DNA of 64,000 nt from Dicyema japonicum (GCA_011109175.1 RDEW01000020.1:495273-559272), one strand, 5' to 3'. Positions 10,658 to 22,567 are shown, counted from the stretch's first letter. The notes: generated by a model not told the origin, from the letters alone. Made by a program: numbers and translations.

Positions 10658-11990
10658 TTACTTTAACTTCTTTCTCGGTGTATCCGGGATTAATAAAATA
10701 AATCTCTTGTTCGTCTGGAGATATGAGATGAGTAGCTCATGCAGAGGATGATCTAATATCCTTGCGTCTCTAATGAGAATTCTTTGTTTTTGGATGAAAA
10801 GATCTTCTGTAGATATAGGGGAGAATGTTGGCCCGATAATGGTCTTTACGGCTTTTTGAGTATTTGAATATTTGATGGTCGATGTTATTAAAACAAACAA
10901 AGACCAAACCTCACTTGCATAGAGCAACGTCGGCTGGACAAACTTTGTAGATCATCTGAAGGCATCCAGCGTCACTTCTGAGAGCCTTGGTAACGACTTT
11001 TAATATCATCATCCTCTTCAGTGCGGCCGTTACCCGGTTATCCACATGCTTTGCGAAAGAGAGTCCCTGGTCGAGTGTCACTCCAAGTATATTTGGTGTG
11101 TAATTGATGGGAATTACTGTGTTATTGAGAGAAATGTTAGGTTTCAATGAATAGTGCCTCTTTGCACGTTGTAAATAGGGTAGTATAGGATTTTGTAAGA
11201 GAAGCTTCAAGACGGAGTTTCTTGAGCCAAGAAGTTAAATTGTTAAGCATGTTCTGGGCCATCGTGGTAGCAGTTTGGTACTTTTTGTCCTTTGCAGCGA
11301 TAATGATATCGTCCGCGTATGATAGTAGAAGACAATTTTCGTAGTGCGGTTTCGGAATGTCATTGATGTACAGGTTGAAAAGAGCTGTCAATAGTGGAGA
11401 TCCTTGAGGGACTCCATTTGTTTGGAGACGGGATATTGACTTTATGTTATTGCAAATCACTTGTCCACGTCTATCACATAAGAAGTTGGCAATCCATAGT
11501 TTTATGTTTTAGTGGATGCATGTTCGTAAATTTTCTCAGTAAGGAGTTTTCTTGAGACTGTGTCGAAAGCCTTTTTTATATCAAGGCGCTCAAGAATGTT
11601 CGTTGGTGTGGTTTAGTGGAATTGAAACCCTCCACAATGAACTGGCGCAGGGACGTTAGATATGTTACTGTGTAGTGTTTAGCCCTGAATCTATATTGGA
11701 AAGGAAAGAGCAGGATGTAGTCTTTGATATTTTCAGGAACTAAGCTTTCGAGTATTTGGGAAAGTGAACATAGAATCGAGATTGGTCTGTAGGAATAGGG
11801 GTCATTTTCGGATTTTCCTGGCTTCAAGATCGGTTTGATGTATGTTCTCTTCCAGACATCCGGAATAATGTTCATATTTATTGATATTGTGAATATGTAA
11901 GCAATTAAATCTAAAGCAAGTGGTCCTAGATGCTTTAGTTCTGTTGTAGAAATATTGTCAGCATAAGGACTTTGGAGTTAAAGCCTTTGA
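10658..11990 (-). mobile_element. Family C RT, minus strand
   Basis: Ordered RT blocks from 11875 down: NIIPDVWKRTYIKPILKPGK, DPYSYRPISILCSLSQILE, a motif A region near 11560, SRLQTNGVPQGSPLLTALFN (motif B), LLLSYADDIIIAAKDKKYQ (motif C), ILGVTLDQGLSFAKHV and IYKVCPADVALCKSEVWSLF. Three ORFs overlap with frameshifts between them. The same subfamily occurs on the plus strand at 30013-30600. About 1.3 kb of a dead copy with an intact YADD. Confidence 0.8.
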
Positions 11991-12390
11991 TATTAAACAA
12001 GAGATATGAGCCGAAGCCCTGCCATTTTTGAAGGGCAATTCTGGACGACCGTCCCGGGCGGACCCAGGTCCCAAGTTGTCGGTCTGGATCAAAATTGTAT
12101 CAAAAGGGGAGATGATTAAAAAGGAAGTAGTTGGTCATAAATTATTTTACTTCCTTCCAATGGCGTCAATGGATCCACCTTACTGAGAAGACGCCCAATT
12201 CCTGGCCGCATCAAGAGGATCAAGCTATTTTTCCTCAAATACAATGTCGTACCTGGAGAAAGTTCTGGAACGCTGGAACGAGTCAGGATCAAAGAGTTAG
12301 TTTAGGTTACCTTTGGAATTATTTTAATTTAAAGTACGCTAAAGGCCGAATCTATGCATTTCGAGGACCGCATGTTTGACACCCTGATAT
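11991..12390 (+). mobile_element. Family C-associated 3' repeat
   Basis: 12125-12330 matches the reverse complement of 6290-6510 (shared text includes ggatccaccttactgagaag and agttctggaa(c/t)gctggaacgag). It ends like other family C 3' regions. No intact coding sequence. Confidence 0.45.
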
Positions 12391-12900
12391 ACAGGTTCTC
12401 TGAGATGCGGTGAGACTACAAGTGACGAGATTAACGATTGACTTTCGGACACATTGCAAGACATTGCAATGGGCAAAGAGATGTTTCTTATGTGGAGGAC
12501 CACATAGTTCCCCGGAGTGCCCAGAACCGAAAATAGAAAATCTTGAATCAACTGCGGGTCTGGTGATCACGGAACGAGTTATGGTGTTGTCCGGTGGCCA
12601 GGGAAGCCGTGGCCTCCACAGGAAGAGGAACCGAATGTCATGGGTTAGGATCATGGAGGAGATGAGAAAATTCCCTCAGTCTTCTAGTGAAAACAAGTAG
12701 GACGCAATAATCAAAAATCGACCTCTAAAATACGATATTATGAATCCAACAGAGAAAAAGCCAATTGTGGATAAAGAATACCTGGAGGAGAAGCTAAAAA
12801 AATCTTGCTGGGAATCTATTCCGGGGGTATCTGAAAGACAATCGAAAGAACTTTACATATGTGATTTAACCGTCTAAATCAGGTTTCCCAAAGTGAGCGA
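12391..12900 (+). mobile_element. Family B gag zinc-knuckle fragment
   Basis: One frame reads TFGHIARHCNGQRD near 12440. After a frame change, KRCFLCGGPHSSPECPEPKI follows at about 12478-12537. These are the first and second CCHC knuckles of a Jockey-type gag, as in the intact element at 38.07-38.2 kb. The remaining 200 bases (12700-12900) show no clear domain. Confidence 0.6.
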
Positions 12901-12907
12901 TATAGAA

Positions 12908-14570
12908 ATTGAACTCGCGATTATGAGAGGTAACTACCATTATGTTCTCAATGCCTGAGGGCCATAATAAAGACTTTTTCAAACTTTTCAAAAACAACTT
13001 TAATTTATGTTAATACAGCAACTCGTGTGTTTTCTTGAACCGGTGGAGCCATCCATTTGATGCCTTAAATGATTCATAATTTATTTTTGTAAAATTTTTT
13101 GCAATGAGTTTAAAATATAGTTCCTGAAGTTGAAAGGAATTCATCTCTCAAATGTAGAAAAGTTTCAAAAACTAATCTATCTAGTGTAGACGATTTATCT
13201 TGTGTAGAGATTGATTATTTGGATCGCATGATTCCTTGTTGATCGCATTCAGTTAATCCCACGTCAAAAAAATAAACCAAATTTTGTTTAATGCGAGAAA
13301 TAGTACCTGTAAATTAATTAATTATTTAAAAGATACCTTTGATCGTTTTATACTTTTTAGCTAGATCTCTTTCTGAAAATTGACCATGTTTTATATCTTT
13401 AGAATTTTAATTTTTTTTCATAATTTATCTTTGAACTCTTTTTTACGAACCATACAATAATAAAAATAAACACGTGAAATAATAGTACTATTTAATAATT
13501 AATAAAATAACATTTTGTTAATTAAATAATTAAATATGTGCCCCAAACCGGGGTCATCAAAAATAAATAATATGTCACAGGCGCTACGCGTTACATAATG
13601 CTCAAATTTTCAATTTCAAAGCATTTTTTATAAAAACTTTACACATGTTTTTTTTATTTATTATATTTAAAATTAAAAAAATTCTAATTTAAATATTTTT
13701 GAAAGGCGCAACAGTTTTTAAATTTTAAATAGCATAATACAGGCGTGTTTTATAAACTTAAGTTGATAGCTTCATCTTTCGTTAAAACAACCCAGAATAA
13801 ATTGATATAATGAAATAATGAAGAGAAGGGGATCGTCGATCTAATGACAAGACAAAAAATACCGATTAACTCAAAAGTCAAAGAATTTTTTATCTATCAA
13901 TCGGAGGTTATACCTTAAAGACACAAACGGAAACCACAAAAATTGTCATCTTCTCTGATAATCATGAAGAGATGGAATTAGTGGCCCCGCAAATTCATCA
14001 ATTGACCCATTGTGGACACAACACATTTGAACAATATTGCAATGAATGATATTTTTTCGTGAAAAGAGAAATTATTTCGGAAAAAGTGGTGTCAGAATGT
14101 GACATTCCATGTAAGAGCATTATGTGACTGCTTAAACGTTCTAAACAAATTCATAGTAGGTCTAATAATCCAAGGAGTCAAGGGATTATCGAACGCTTCA
14201 ATCAGACAATCACTATCTAAGATGATGCAACAAGATAAGTGTTAGACTAAAAACATAAAGGAAGCAGTTGAAGTGGAATAATGTATGGACCAAATCGCAC
14301 ATATTGACGGGGTCTTCCGTTCGACATCGGAGCGTATCTCCAACTTCTGGCTTGAGGAATACTCACGGAAGCGGGCCAAACTGGCGGTCAGACTCGGAAA
14401 ACTTGGAATCACTGCTTTATAGACATTTCTCTCCCTGCATATCTCTTGTCGCTAATGGCTTGTAACACCCTTGTCAAGAAAATTCTACACTCCCTTCTTG
14501 AATTCTTTCCATACCAGGACGTCGTTCATGATCATTAGGCCTGGAGCCGTACCTATTAGTTTTCCCAATA
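12908..14570 (+). repeat. Integrase-remnant unit, copy 1
   Basis: This 1.66-kb unit is repeated at 19476-24201, where it is split by a family D element. A frame at 13960-14110 reads MELVAPQIHQLTHCGHNTFE, then QYCNE and CDIPCK, an integrase-type HHCC zinc region. Almost directly after comes SNNPRSQGIIERFNQTITI (about 14158-14215), a motif normally found after the DDE core. The core is therefore deleted, and both copies share the deletion. I see no LTRs or inverted ends. The source could be a Ty3-like or Ginger/KRBA2-type integrase element. Confidence 0.55.
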
Positions 14571-14571
14571 A

Positions 14572-15666
14572 GGTTCTAAAGACCTTAGAAAGTGTTGCAC
14601 AGAAATTGAAGAATTCTTCACAAGAAATGATATGTCTATCCTAGTGGGTGATCTAAATGCCAAAAACATTGAATATGGATGCCTCAGTACTAACGATGAT
14701 GAAATCAGACTAAGGAAATTTAGTGATAAAACTGGATTTGAGATTTTGACACCGGAAAAACCGAATCATTACTCGCACTATGGGGGAGACATGCTTGGGT
14801 TATTCCTGGTGTCACCACCACTCTACAATTATGTAGAAAAGTTGATGATCATGTGGGACATCGGGAGTGATCATATACCCCAAGAGATGTTATTGAACCT
14901 AGCTCCAGACTACATGGACTCTGTTTACAGGTTACATACGACCTAACAAGAATAAACTGGGAACACTACAGAAGGTACATATCAAGAAACCTCAAAGACT
15001 AAAAGGATAAAGATTATTCCCGAAGTGATATCGACATCATAGACAATGAACTCTATCATGATGGAGACATACTTAATGATTTACGCAAGAAGGAGATCCT
15101 CAAGTACTAATCATGGAAAGAGCATCAGTCTTTTGATTTTCACATTATCTTTGATCAATGAAAGGAATCGCCTGAGGATAAACTCAGAAGATGTGTGGAC
15201 TGGATAGACCGGATTGCACTGACCGGACAATTGAAGATAACCAAGAAAGCCATTGAAGAAGGAACAAGACTATCTCAAGAACAATGTTTGAGAGTAGAGG
15301 CAAGCAAACTAAACACCAAAGACCCCTCGTTCTGGAAGTTCTACAAAAGAATAACTAGCCAGAAAAAAAAATGACATAAAAATCTCTTTGACCAAGCCAT
15401 AAGGTGGACTGTGTTCTATGGAAGAAGCTCCAGATATTTTAAAGAAACAACTGGACCGTATTCAGGGGGTCAACCCGATGGAGTTTATTCCGAGGGAGAC
15501 GTTAGATTCTTCACGTGAAATTTTAACCTACTGTTTGGACGATCTTAAAGATACTGAAATGAAAATAACTACGGATGAAGTCATGACTGCAATTATGAAA
15601 TGCAAGGCTAACGCTCCTGGACTTGACCATCTAAGCATGAGATTGTTCAATTATATTATTCATTTT
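14572..15666 (+). mobile_element. Family B endonuclease/RT fragment
   Basis: Starts within the endonuclease: SILVGDLNAKNIEYGCLSTN at 14635, NHYSHYGGDMLGLF, then DIGSDHIPQEM (catalytic SDH). After a broken linker, 15418-15660 reads EEAPDILKKQLDRIQGVNPM and EVMTAIMKCKANAPGLDHLS. These match the intact family B ORF2 (GDMNAKHVDYG, DIGSDHIPQ, NVLRRQLSKIQEIDP, CKNKAPGWDFIP). It is interrupted on the right by a family C insertion. Confidence 0.8.
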
Positions 15667-15676
15667 TATACGCCAT
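15667..15676. repeat. Target-site duplication of family C element, left copy
   Basis: tatacgccat here and at 18648-18657 flanks the family C insertion and marks its ends. Confidence 0.7.
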
Positions 15677-15695
15677 TATATTTTCTCGTGGCGTC

Positions 15696-16193
15696 ATGTG
15701 GTTCACCTTTTGTGGTGGCACTCAGTGTAATAATACACCAAAAAGAACCATTTGCTCTTCCCCATCCAGACTCTTTATGCCTGGATGGTATACCTCAACT
15801 GGAAACTCGAGATGTTGTTTGTTCCCCTTGATTCTATTGCTTTCTGGAGATATTGAACAAAACCCTGGACCAAAACCCCTTGTTATTATGCAACTCAATG
15901 CTAACGGAATAAAAACAAAGATTCTGGAGTTACGATCTTTATTAACGAAGCACAAGATTGACATCTGCCTTATCCAGGAGTCAAAACTTTCTACAAACAG
16001 TTCAACCCCACTTTTTCCTGGATACATCTCTATCAGAAAAGACCGCATTGGACGTGGTGGCGGCTTACTCACAATTATCATAAACGGTCTATCCTTCCAC
16101 GATGTAAGCTTGCAAGTGGATGATTTAATTTACACAAGACCGCGGAACAAATTTCTATTGATCTTATTAATGGGTCAGAACATCTTATTCTAA
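15696..16193 (+). CDS. 2A peptide followed by LINE endonuclease N-terminus
   Basis: 165-codon ORF. Residues 51-59 are GDIEQNPGP, the 2A ribosome-skipping consensus D(V/I)ExNPGP, preceded by hydrophobic LILLLS. Skipping between Gly and Pro would release a leader of about 58 residues from the downstream endonuclease. The endonuclease starts directly after, with LVIMQLNANGIKTKI and IDICLIQESKLSTNSSTPLF (catalytic Glu), then GRGGGLLTIIINGLS. The frame breaks at 16193. Endonuclease text continues in another frame (NIYIPPPGSCP, CRDFNAKHPHG). The leader has CGGTQC and other cysteines but no clear domain. Confidence 0.75.
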   Translation: MWFTFCGGTQCNNTPKRTICSSPSRLFMPGWYTSTGNSRCCLFPLILLLSGDIEQNPGPKPLVIMQLNANGIKTKILELRSLLTKHKIDICLIQESKLSTNSSTPLFPGYISIRKDRIGRGGGLLTIIINGLSFHDVSLQVDDLIYTRPRNKFLLILLMGQNILF

Positions 16194-17171
16194 TCAACAT
16201 TTACATTCCACCGCCGGGATCCTGTCCTAATAACTATGCTCCGAAGCTCGACAAACTACAAGAAATTCTAAATGTGTTACTATGTAGGGATTTCAATGCC
16301 AAACATCCGCATGGCTTAGTACTCAGTCGGCAGACAAGAGGGGGAGTCTAATCATCGACTCTCTCGAAAAAATGGTGATTCTGAATCACCCGAATATGTT
16401 CACAAGGACACCTATCCGAAGAAATGACAACCCAGCCTCCCCCGACATATCCATTGCTTCACCTAGGATTGCCCTGAAGATTTCATGGAACGTCTCCTAC
16501 GATTTTCATAGTGATCATAATCCAATCATATAAAAACTGAGCCGATTCAATAACTCGCGTAGAATTAAAGCAACCTTCAAGGTCTACAAGAAAGCTGACT
16601 GGTCGAATTTCAAGCTCTTCATTGACAATAACCTAATACACTTTGATCCCACCTCATTTTGCTCCATCGACAAAGCAGTGGACCATCTAAACCATGTAAT
16701 CCTTCAAGCCGAAAAGTTGTTTGTACCACGTGCAGTTTACAAATCCTACAAGCCTACTCTGGACTCGGAGACTCGTCTCCTCATTAAACAAAGAAACTCC
16801 TGAAGATGAATCATCTGCAAACCTCTTCTGATTTGCAAAATATAAAATGCTTAAATCAGAGAATTACAAAGCTCATCAGAGAAAAGAAAGATAGGGCGTG
16901 GAAGCGCCTATTATCATCTATTGGACATATGAAATCCACGAGTCTTTTATGGAAAACTATTCGTCGAATCAAGTTAAACTTATCAGATGAATCAGAATCT
17001 TTTTCTGCTCCAAATACTGTGCAAGCTAACAACCTAATGAAATATTATGCATCCATAAGCCACAAGGACTTCTCGAAATCCCATTCTTATCACTTTCGGA
17101 ATTTAGTGCCTAAACCAACTTCATGGATCAATTTATTTACGCATGCCGAGGTCACATAGGCTATAAGATCG

Positions 17172-18374
17172 ATGAAGAGATCTTTTACGTGTGGACCTGA
17201 CGGCATTCCGGGAATTTTGTTAAAACACCTTGGTAATGCTGCAATCAATTCGATTACGTCAATTTTTAATTTGTCTTCTAACATGAACGTCATCCCATGC
17301 AAATGGAAGAACTCACTTATAATACCAATCCTTAAACCAGGAAAACCGAGAACCTCACCTTCTTCCTACCGTCCAATTTCATTAACGTGCGCATTATCGC
17401 GCCTAATGGAGAAACTCGTACTCTGGAAAATTAAACCCCATTTGCCCGACTGCCACTTTCAACATGGTTTCAAATGTGAGCGTTCAACTACGACACATTT
17501 GACTTCACTGTCTCAATTTATATCAGAAGGGTTCAACGTACCGAAACGCCATCTACGGACAATAATGGTTTCCCTGGATATCCAGAAGGCGTTTGATTCT
17601 GTCTCGAGAATATTACTCACGAAGAAGGTTTTTGACACCACCATTCAGTCGGATTTGAAAAGATGGATAGCCAATTTTCTCTCCGGAAGAAGAGGACGTG
17701 TCTGTATAGGCCACGCAAGATCGAGGTCCCGTCTCCTACCAAATGGCGTCCCTCAAGGATCGCCCCTCTCTCCGGCGTTATTCAACTTATTCCTCAACGA
17801 TTTACCCTGCCCTGGAGGACCAGATTCAATGCTTCTCACTTATGCTGACGACCTAATCATCGCTAGCAGGAACAAATACGTGGGTACAGCAAAATCAGAG
17901 CTTCAGTCACATATTGACGACCTGGGAGCCTGGTTGAAGTTGAATCGTCTCTCCATATCCAGGGATAAATCAACGTATACAATCTTCACCACGGACAGAA
18001 AAGAAAAACATACACTGGATTTGAACATTTATGGAGACTCCTTACCACTACAGATTCGTCCAACTATCCTGGGAGTGACATTTGACCCTTTGATGACATT
18101 TTCTCAACATGTGAAGAACGTTATGACAAAGGGTCTCAGGAAACTTAATATAATCAAACCGCTCTTGAAGTCCAGGCCGTCACAGGAATGCGCCCTCGTC
18201 GTGTTCAATCAACTCCTAAAACCGACGATTGAGTACGCTTGTGCCTCATGGGCCTATGGAGCTTCGATATCAAATTCACTCAAGATCAATACCCTAATTG
18301 GAAAACTAGCACGTCAAACGAATCTACCCCCGATCTTTTCCCTCCAATGCTTGACCACGCCGAATCAAAAATAA
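17172..18374 (+). CDS. Family C reverse transcriptase ORF
   Basis: 400 codons without a stop. Motifs in order: TCGPDGIPGILLKHLG, SLIIPILKPGKPRTSPSSYR, VSLDIQKAFDSVSR (motif A Asp), LLPNGVPQGSPLSPALFNLF (motif B), MLLTYADDLIIASRNKY (catalytic YADD), LGVTFDPLMTFSQHV and PTIEYACASWAYG. The ORF is C-terminally truncated by a frameshift, but the residual text carries on to about 18590. It encodes the polymerase used for target-primed reverse transcription. Confidence 0.85.
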   Translation: MKRSFTCGPDGIPGILLKHLGNAAINSITSIFNLSSNMNVIPCKWKNSLIIPILKPGKPRTSPSSYRPISLTCALSRLMEKLVLWKIKPHLPDCHFQHGFKCERSTTTHLTSLSQFISEGFNVPKRHLRTIMVSLDIQKAFDSVSRILLTKKVFDTTIQSDLKRWIANFLSGRRGRVCIGHARSRSRLLPNGVPQGSPLSPALFNLFLNDLPCPGGPDSMLLTYADDLIIASRNKYVGTAKSELQSHIDDLGAWLKLNRLSISRDKSTYTIFTTDRKEKHTLDLNIYGDSLPLQIRPTILGVTFDPLMTFSQHVKNVMTKGLRKLNIIKPLLKSRPSQECALVVFNQLLKPTIEYACASWAYGASISNSLKINTLIGKLARQTNLPPIFSLQCLTTPNQK

Positions 18375-18647
18375 TGGCTCCGACTTCATCTGTCTGTGTG
18401 GCCAAGAAACAAGTCGTTTCTTCCATTCAAGGCTAAAGGCTTCAAATACACGAAATTTGGGGAAAAACCCCACTCCTCTTCAAACCCTAATGAAAGATGA
18501 TCGTCGTCTATTCAGGAAAGCCGTGGGTACTCTGGAGGAACACAGGAAAAACCTCTCGATCCTGTTGAGGCGTATTGGGATCACTTAATTAGTTGGATTA
18601 CTCCTTCTTTCTTGGTGTTCCCTTTTCGGGGTTATTAAATAAATAAA

Positions 18648-18657
18648 TATACGCCAT
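18648..18657. repeat. Target-site duplication of family C element, right copy
   Basis: tatacgccat, identical to 15667-15676. Confidence 0.7.
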
Positions 18658-18699
18658 AAATGCCACTTTTCCCAACCAGATATTCAAATTAAATTGACT

Positions 18700-18965
18700 G
18701 GTTATAAATAAATCAATAAGATGACGAAATTTTAATTGCCAAAAGGCTTAGATTCTTGAATGAGTAATATGTCAATCTTGAAATAATTTCCCCTTTAATC
18801 CTGTTCACGTTTAGTTGAACAACAAAGATTCGATCCTTCCATTTGAATTGGTTAGAAACTAGGGTCTGAGAAGCTGATGCCAGAAATTCATTGATCGGGA
18901 TAAAGATGTTCTCTCGATGGAAGAGAGCTAATGGTTTTTTTTCATGATGTATTAATTGCATCCTC
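18700..18965 (-). mobile_element. LINE endonuclease N-terminal fragment
   Basis: The 82-codon minus ORF has WKDRIFVVQLNVNRIKGEII followed by YYSFKNLSLLAIKISSSY. This is like the first motif of an APE-type endonuclease (LNVNGIKGKI...LAIQE) with the catalytic Glu lost. Confidence 0.45.
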
Positions 18966-19059
18966 CAGAACTTTCGCAGCTGGTGAATCGCTTGTCGCCA
19001 TGTTTTAACATTAATATAATCAATGATTCCTTGCTGTCTATTCTTATCTATGGGAGAAA

Positions 19060-19470
19060 AGTCGATTTGTTCTAGCTCATTACGGAAAAGCTTTAAACTC
19101 TTGAACTCCCGTTGATTTCCTCGTCACACAATGTTAAACGCGACTGTCATGAAACCTATCGAAAATGCCGGGCAACTTGTCTTCTGGAGCCCGTCAACCT
19201 TGGCAGAGGTGATGGCAAAAGGTAGGATGGCGTAACAACCATGCCATGTGAATTGCTTGAGATTCAACGTGATAAAGCACTTTCTCGAATGATAATTTGA
19301 TTAAGTCATTATTGCAAGCTGGATCCGCAGAGAGCACTGCCGAATATATGAAAAAAAGGAAGTATCACGGCATCGTTTACCGGTTATGTTATTGACCCGA
19401 TCACGTCAGATTTTTTCAGATTTGTCGGTGAAACGAAAAGGCGAACCTAGAATGTCGCGATGGCTTTTTT
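19060..19470 (+). mobile_element. Family D endonuclease fragment
   Basis: Around 19165-19230 one frame reads RATCLLEPVNLGRGDGKR, a stop, then DGVTTMP. This corresponds to [18 protein letters not shown] in the family D endonuclease. The surrounding DNA is too decayed to extend the match. Confidence 0.45.
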
Positions 19471-19475
19471 AGAAC

Positions 19476-20240
19476 ATTGAACTCGCGATTATGAGAGGTA
19501 ACTACCATTATGTTCTCAATGCCTGAGGGCCATAATAAAGACTTTTCAAACTTTTCAAAAACAACTTTAATTTATGTTAATACAGCAACTCGTGTGTTTT
19601 CTTGAACCGGTGGAGCCATCCATTTGATGCCTTAAATGATTCATAATTTATTTTTGTAAAATTTTTTTGCAATGAGTTTAAAATATAGTTCCTGAAGTTG
19701 AAAGGAATTCATCTCTCAAATGTAGAAAAGTTTCAAAAACTAATCTATCTAGTGTAGACGATTTATCTTGTGTAGAAGATTGATTATTTGGATCGCATGA
19801 TTCCTTGTTGATCGCATTTAGTTAATCCCACGTCAAAAAAATAAACCAAATTTTGTTTAATGCGAGAAATAGTACCTGTAATTAATAATTATTTATAAAG
19901 ATACCTTTGATCGTTTTATACTTTTTAGCTAGATCTCTTTCTGAAAATTGACCATGTTTTATATTTTTAGAATTTTAATTTTTGTTTCATAATTATCTTT
20001 GAATTCTTTTTACGAACCATACAATAATAAAAATAAACACGTGAAATAATAGTACTATTTAATAATTAATAAAATAACATTTTGTAATTAAATAAATTAA
20101 ATATGTGCCCCAAACCGGGGTCATCAAAAATAAATAATATGTCACAGACGCTACGCGTTACATAATGCTCAAATTTTCAATTTCAAGCATTTTTTATAAA
20201 ACTTTACACATGTTTTTTTTATTTATTTATTTATTTTTTT
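19476..20240 (+). repeat. Integrase-remnant unit, copy 2 (left part)
   Basis: Matches 12908-13650 nearly base for base (shared start attgaactcgcgattatgag), then stops at an AT-rich run where a family D element has inserted. Confidence 0.8.
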
Positions 20241-20278
20241 TTATTTTTTTTATTTTTTTTTTAACAATTAAACAAATA

Positions 20279-21422
20279 TCAGTTGAGGAAGCCTGCTGCG
20301 TGGATTGCGAACGAGTTCCCTCGGAGTATGGCTATTCCAATCTTTTGTCTTAGCCATAGCCCTTCTCGTTGATCCCTTTTCTTTCTGGCAAGCAATCCTC
20401 CGAGTTCTTGCAAGAATTCAGCCGTCATTGGACCAACGGCTCCCGATGATTCGGTCGCAACAGGAGTAAATCGGTAGCGATCCCCGAGGCAAGAATATTT
20501 CTTGATTTTTAGGTTTTCCGCGGTCGAAGCAGCTGCTCCAGGTGTCTGAACAGATTTAAAAATGTTCGTGCTTGAGAACGTGTCTATGCAAGTTGCGTCC
20601 CAGACCAAAGATCTTCCAGACGTGAAGGGGAAAAGGGTCATCCCGTCAGGTCTCTTCCCATCTCCTCGATCAAGACCCACTGGTTCAAGCTGTGCTGGGA
20701 AGCCTGAAGCCTTCAGAGCTCTGACGATCACATCATTCAGAGCAGCATGACGTGGTCCCCTTCCGGCGCTTCTTCTGCAGGACAGCGGGTGCAATCCTTT
20801 CACATCGACTGTTTTCCCGCATCGGCATCGGTGCTCCTGGCAAACGTCTAGTCCCAGCCTTTGTCCGATTCCAATCCTCAAAGAATCGTCGTCCAAAAAG
20901 GTCCCGAGGTTTGGGCAAGGTATTGCACCAAGCCATGCTCCACTCCCTCGACTTGAAGCTGACACCAAACAAGCCAGACGATGTTGATTTGCTTCTTTTT
21001 AAGAGACAATGTCAGCCCAATTTCTTTGCTTCGTTGTGTCTTCTGGGATTTTGAGTCCGGACCCGTTCCATTTCCGACAAGCTTCGTCAAATGACTCATT
21101 CCAGCAAAGTCCAATTGTGTTATGAAGGACTTGCCGTGTCAAATGCTGCAGCTTGAGAGAGATGATAGGTATGCCGGGTACGCAACCTCCAGCGCCGATC
21201 TCATTCCGACACCCCCAAATCCAGAGGGAAGCTTGCATTGTTTCCAACCAAGTTCGTCGAAGCGGACGTTAATTATTGACTCGACTGTTTGCTTGAGAGA
21301 CTTGTCTATCGAAAGTAGAATGTCATATTGTTCGTAGCAGGGTGAACATCGGAGTAGATATAAAAGCTTGGGTAGTCCGATGTTGTTTCTCATCAGAAGA
21401 AAGATGTGTGAGAGTCGAGACA
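20279..21422 (-). CDS. Family D C-terminal endonuclease domain
   Basis: Carries HRCRCGKTVDVKGLHPLSCR, a C-x-C-x8-H-x4-C cluster like the CCHC finger before the RLE domain in R2-group elements. Next come [18 protein letters not shown] and GRSLVWDATCIDTF. The RPD...WD.T pattern fits a PD-(D/E)xK nuclease. It ends with LRGNSFAIHAAGFLN and a stop. Breaks occur near 20970 and 21140. Confidence 0.7.
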
Positions 21423-22567
21423 TTACAATCTTTTCGCAAGGCGTGTTAATTCTTCATTTTTGGAAAGTAGATGGTTCTTGAGTTCTTCTTCGCTGAGTGG
21501 GCATCCGAGGAAATATAATTTATCAACTGGCACAGTCGGGATCCCAGGAAGCAGTTCGTTAAAAGACTCCTTGATAGAGAGGAAGTCGGTGTATGGATAT
21601 GAGACATTTATTAGCTCTGATTTGTTAACATTGATGTCCAAGCCCAAATGTTTTAAAGCGGGTAACGCTTTACGTAATGAATTGTATGTTTCTTTGAACG
21701 ATCCTCCAATTGTGGCATCATCGAGGTACCAGAGATTTAGCTGAGCATCAATTGAGCTCACAACCTCATCAATGGTCAAGGCAAATAATAGAGGTCCGAG
21801 CGGATCTCCTTGTTGTACACCCGTTTTTGATTTAATAATTTCATTTTCAAAAACCAAAGACGTATCTTCCCATAGGATAGATTGACAAGAGGGTAAAGCT
21901 TTGGAGCCCTATTCCAACACGTTTTCATAATTTCGTCTCTTCTGAGAGAATTAAAGGCATTCGTTATGTCCAACTTGATTCCAATGCATTCATTTGAAAT
22001 ATTTTTCTGTGTGAAGAAACGCCTTGCTGCATGAACCGCAACCTCACATCCGTTCTGGATACTAACACCCATTTGTTTAGGAAAGAACTCCTCTCCGAGT
22101 TGTCGGCTCACCATGGTCGATGCTACTTTTGCTGCAAGTCTTCTAAAATAGTTCCCGACCGCAATGGGGCGGATTCCTCCGTTGGGTTTTTTGAAAGCAA
22201 GTAGCCTTGCAGAGAAGAGCAATTCTCTGGCATATTTTGGGATGTCGCCGTTAACCATTTTTCTGATTAGGTCCGTAATTGATTTGACAAGACACCGTCC
22301 AGCTTCCGAGGTGTAAGTGGACGTAAGGTCCTTAATATGGCCAGGACGTAACCCTTCCAAGCCTCCACCGCTGCTAGCCGCGAAGGAAGTTATTCCGTGG
22401 CGCACTTCGGATTCAGTAATGATTATCTCCTGGGTTCCTTCAGGATTCAAAAACTTTTCATAGTCAGTCGGTGCATCTGGATGCTTTAGTATTAAGGTAT
22501 TTAGGACCTCGGGGGTACAAGACAATACTGTGTCATCGGATGTGATAACTCGTAAGGCTGCCCGCAC
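21423..22567 (-). CDS. Family D reverse transcriptase
   Basis: Two overlapping minus ORFs (22567-21776 and 21857-21423). Motifs: GGLEGLRPGHIKDL, NGGIRPIAVGNYFRRLAAKV, KLDITNAFNSLRRDEIM (motif A), TGVQQGDPLGPLLFALTIDE (motif B) and LWYLDDATIGGSF (motif C, YLDD in place of YADD). A one-base break near 21840 separates the ORFs. It is the polymerase of the element, and the fold motifs are intact. Confidence 0.8.

Larger units (their letters stand above)
15677..18647 (+). mobile_element. Family C LINE (CR1/L2-like) with 2A peptide, near full length
   Basis: About 2.97 kb bounded by a 10-bp target-site duplication and ending in (TAAA)n. The order is a short 5' module, a 2A peptide, an APE-type endonuclease and a reverse transcriptase. 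Two large ORFs are separated by frameshifts at about 16193-17160. 2A-like peptides at the start of the endonuclease/RT polyprotein are known in some CR1, L2 and Rex-clade LINEs, which supports the clade assignment. It is inserted into a family B fragment. Confidence 0.8.

Noticed and set aside
15722-16081. 119-codon minus-strand ORF
   Set aside because: Shadow of the 2A and endonuclease ORF on the plus strand.
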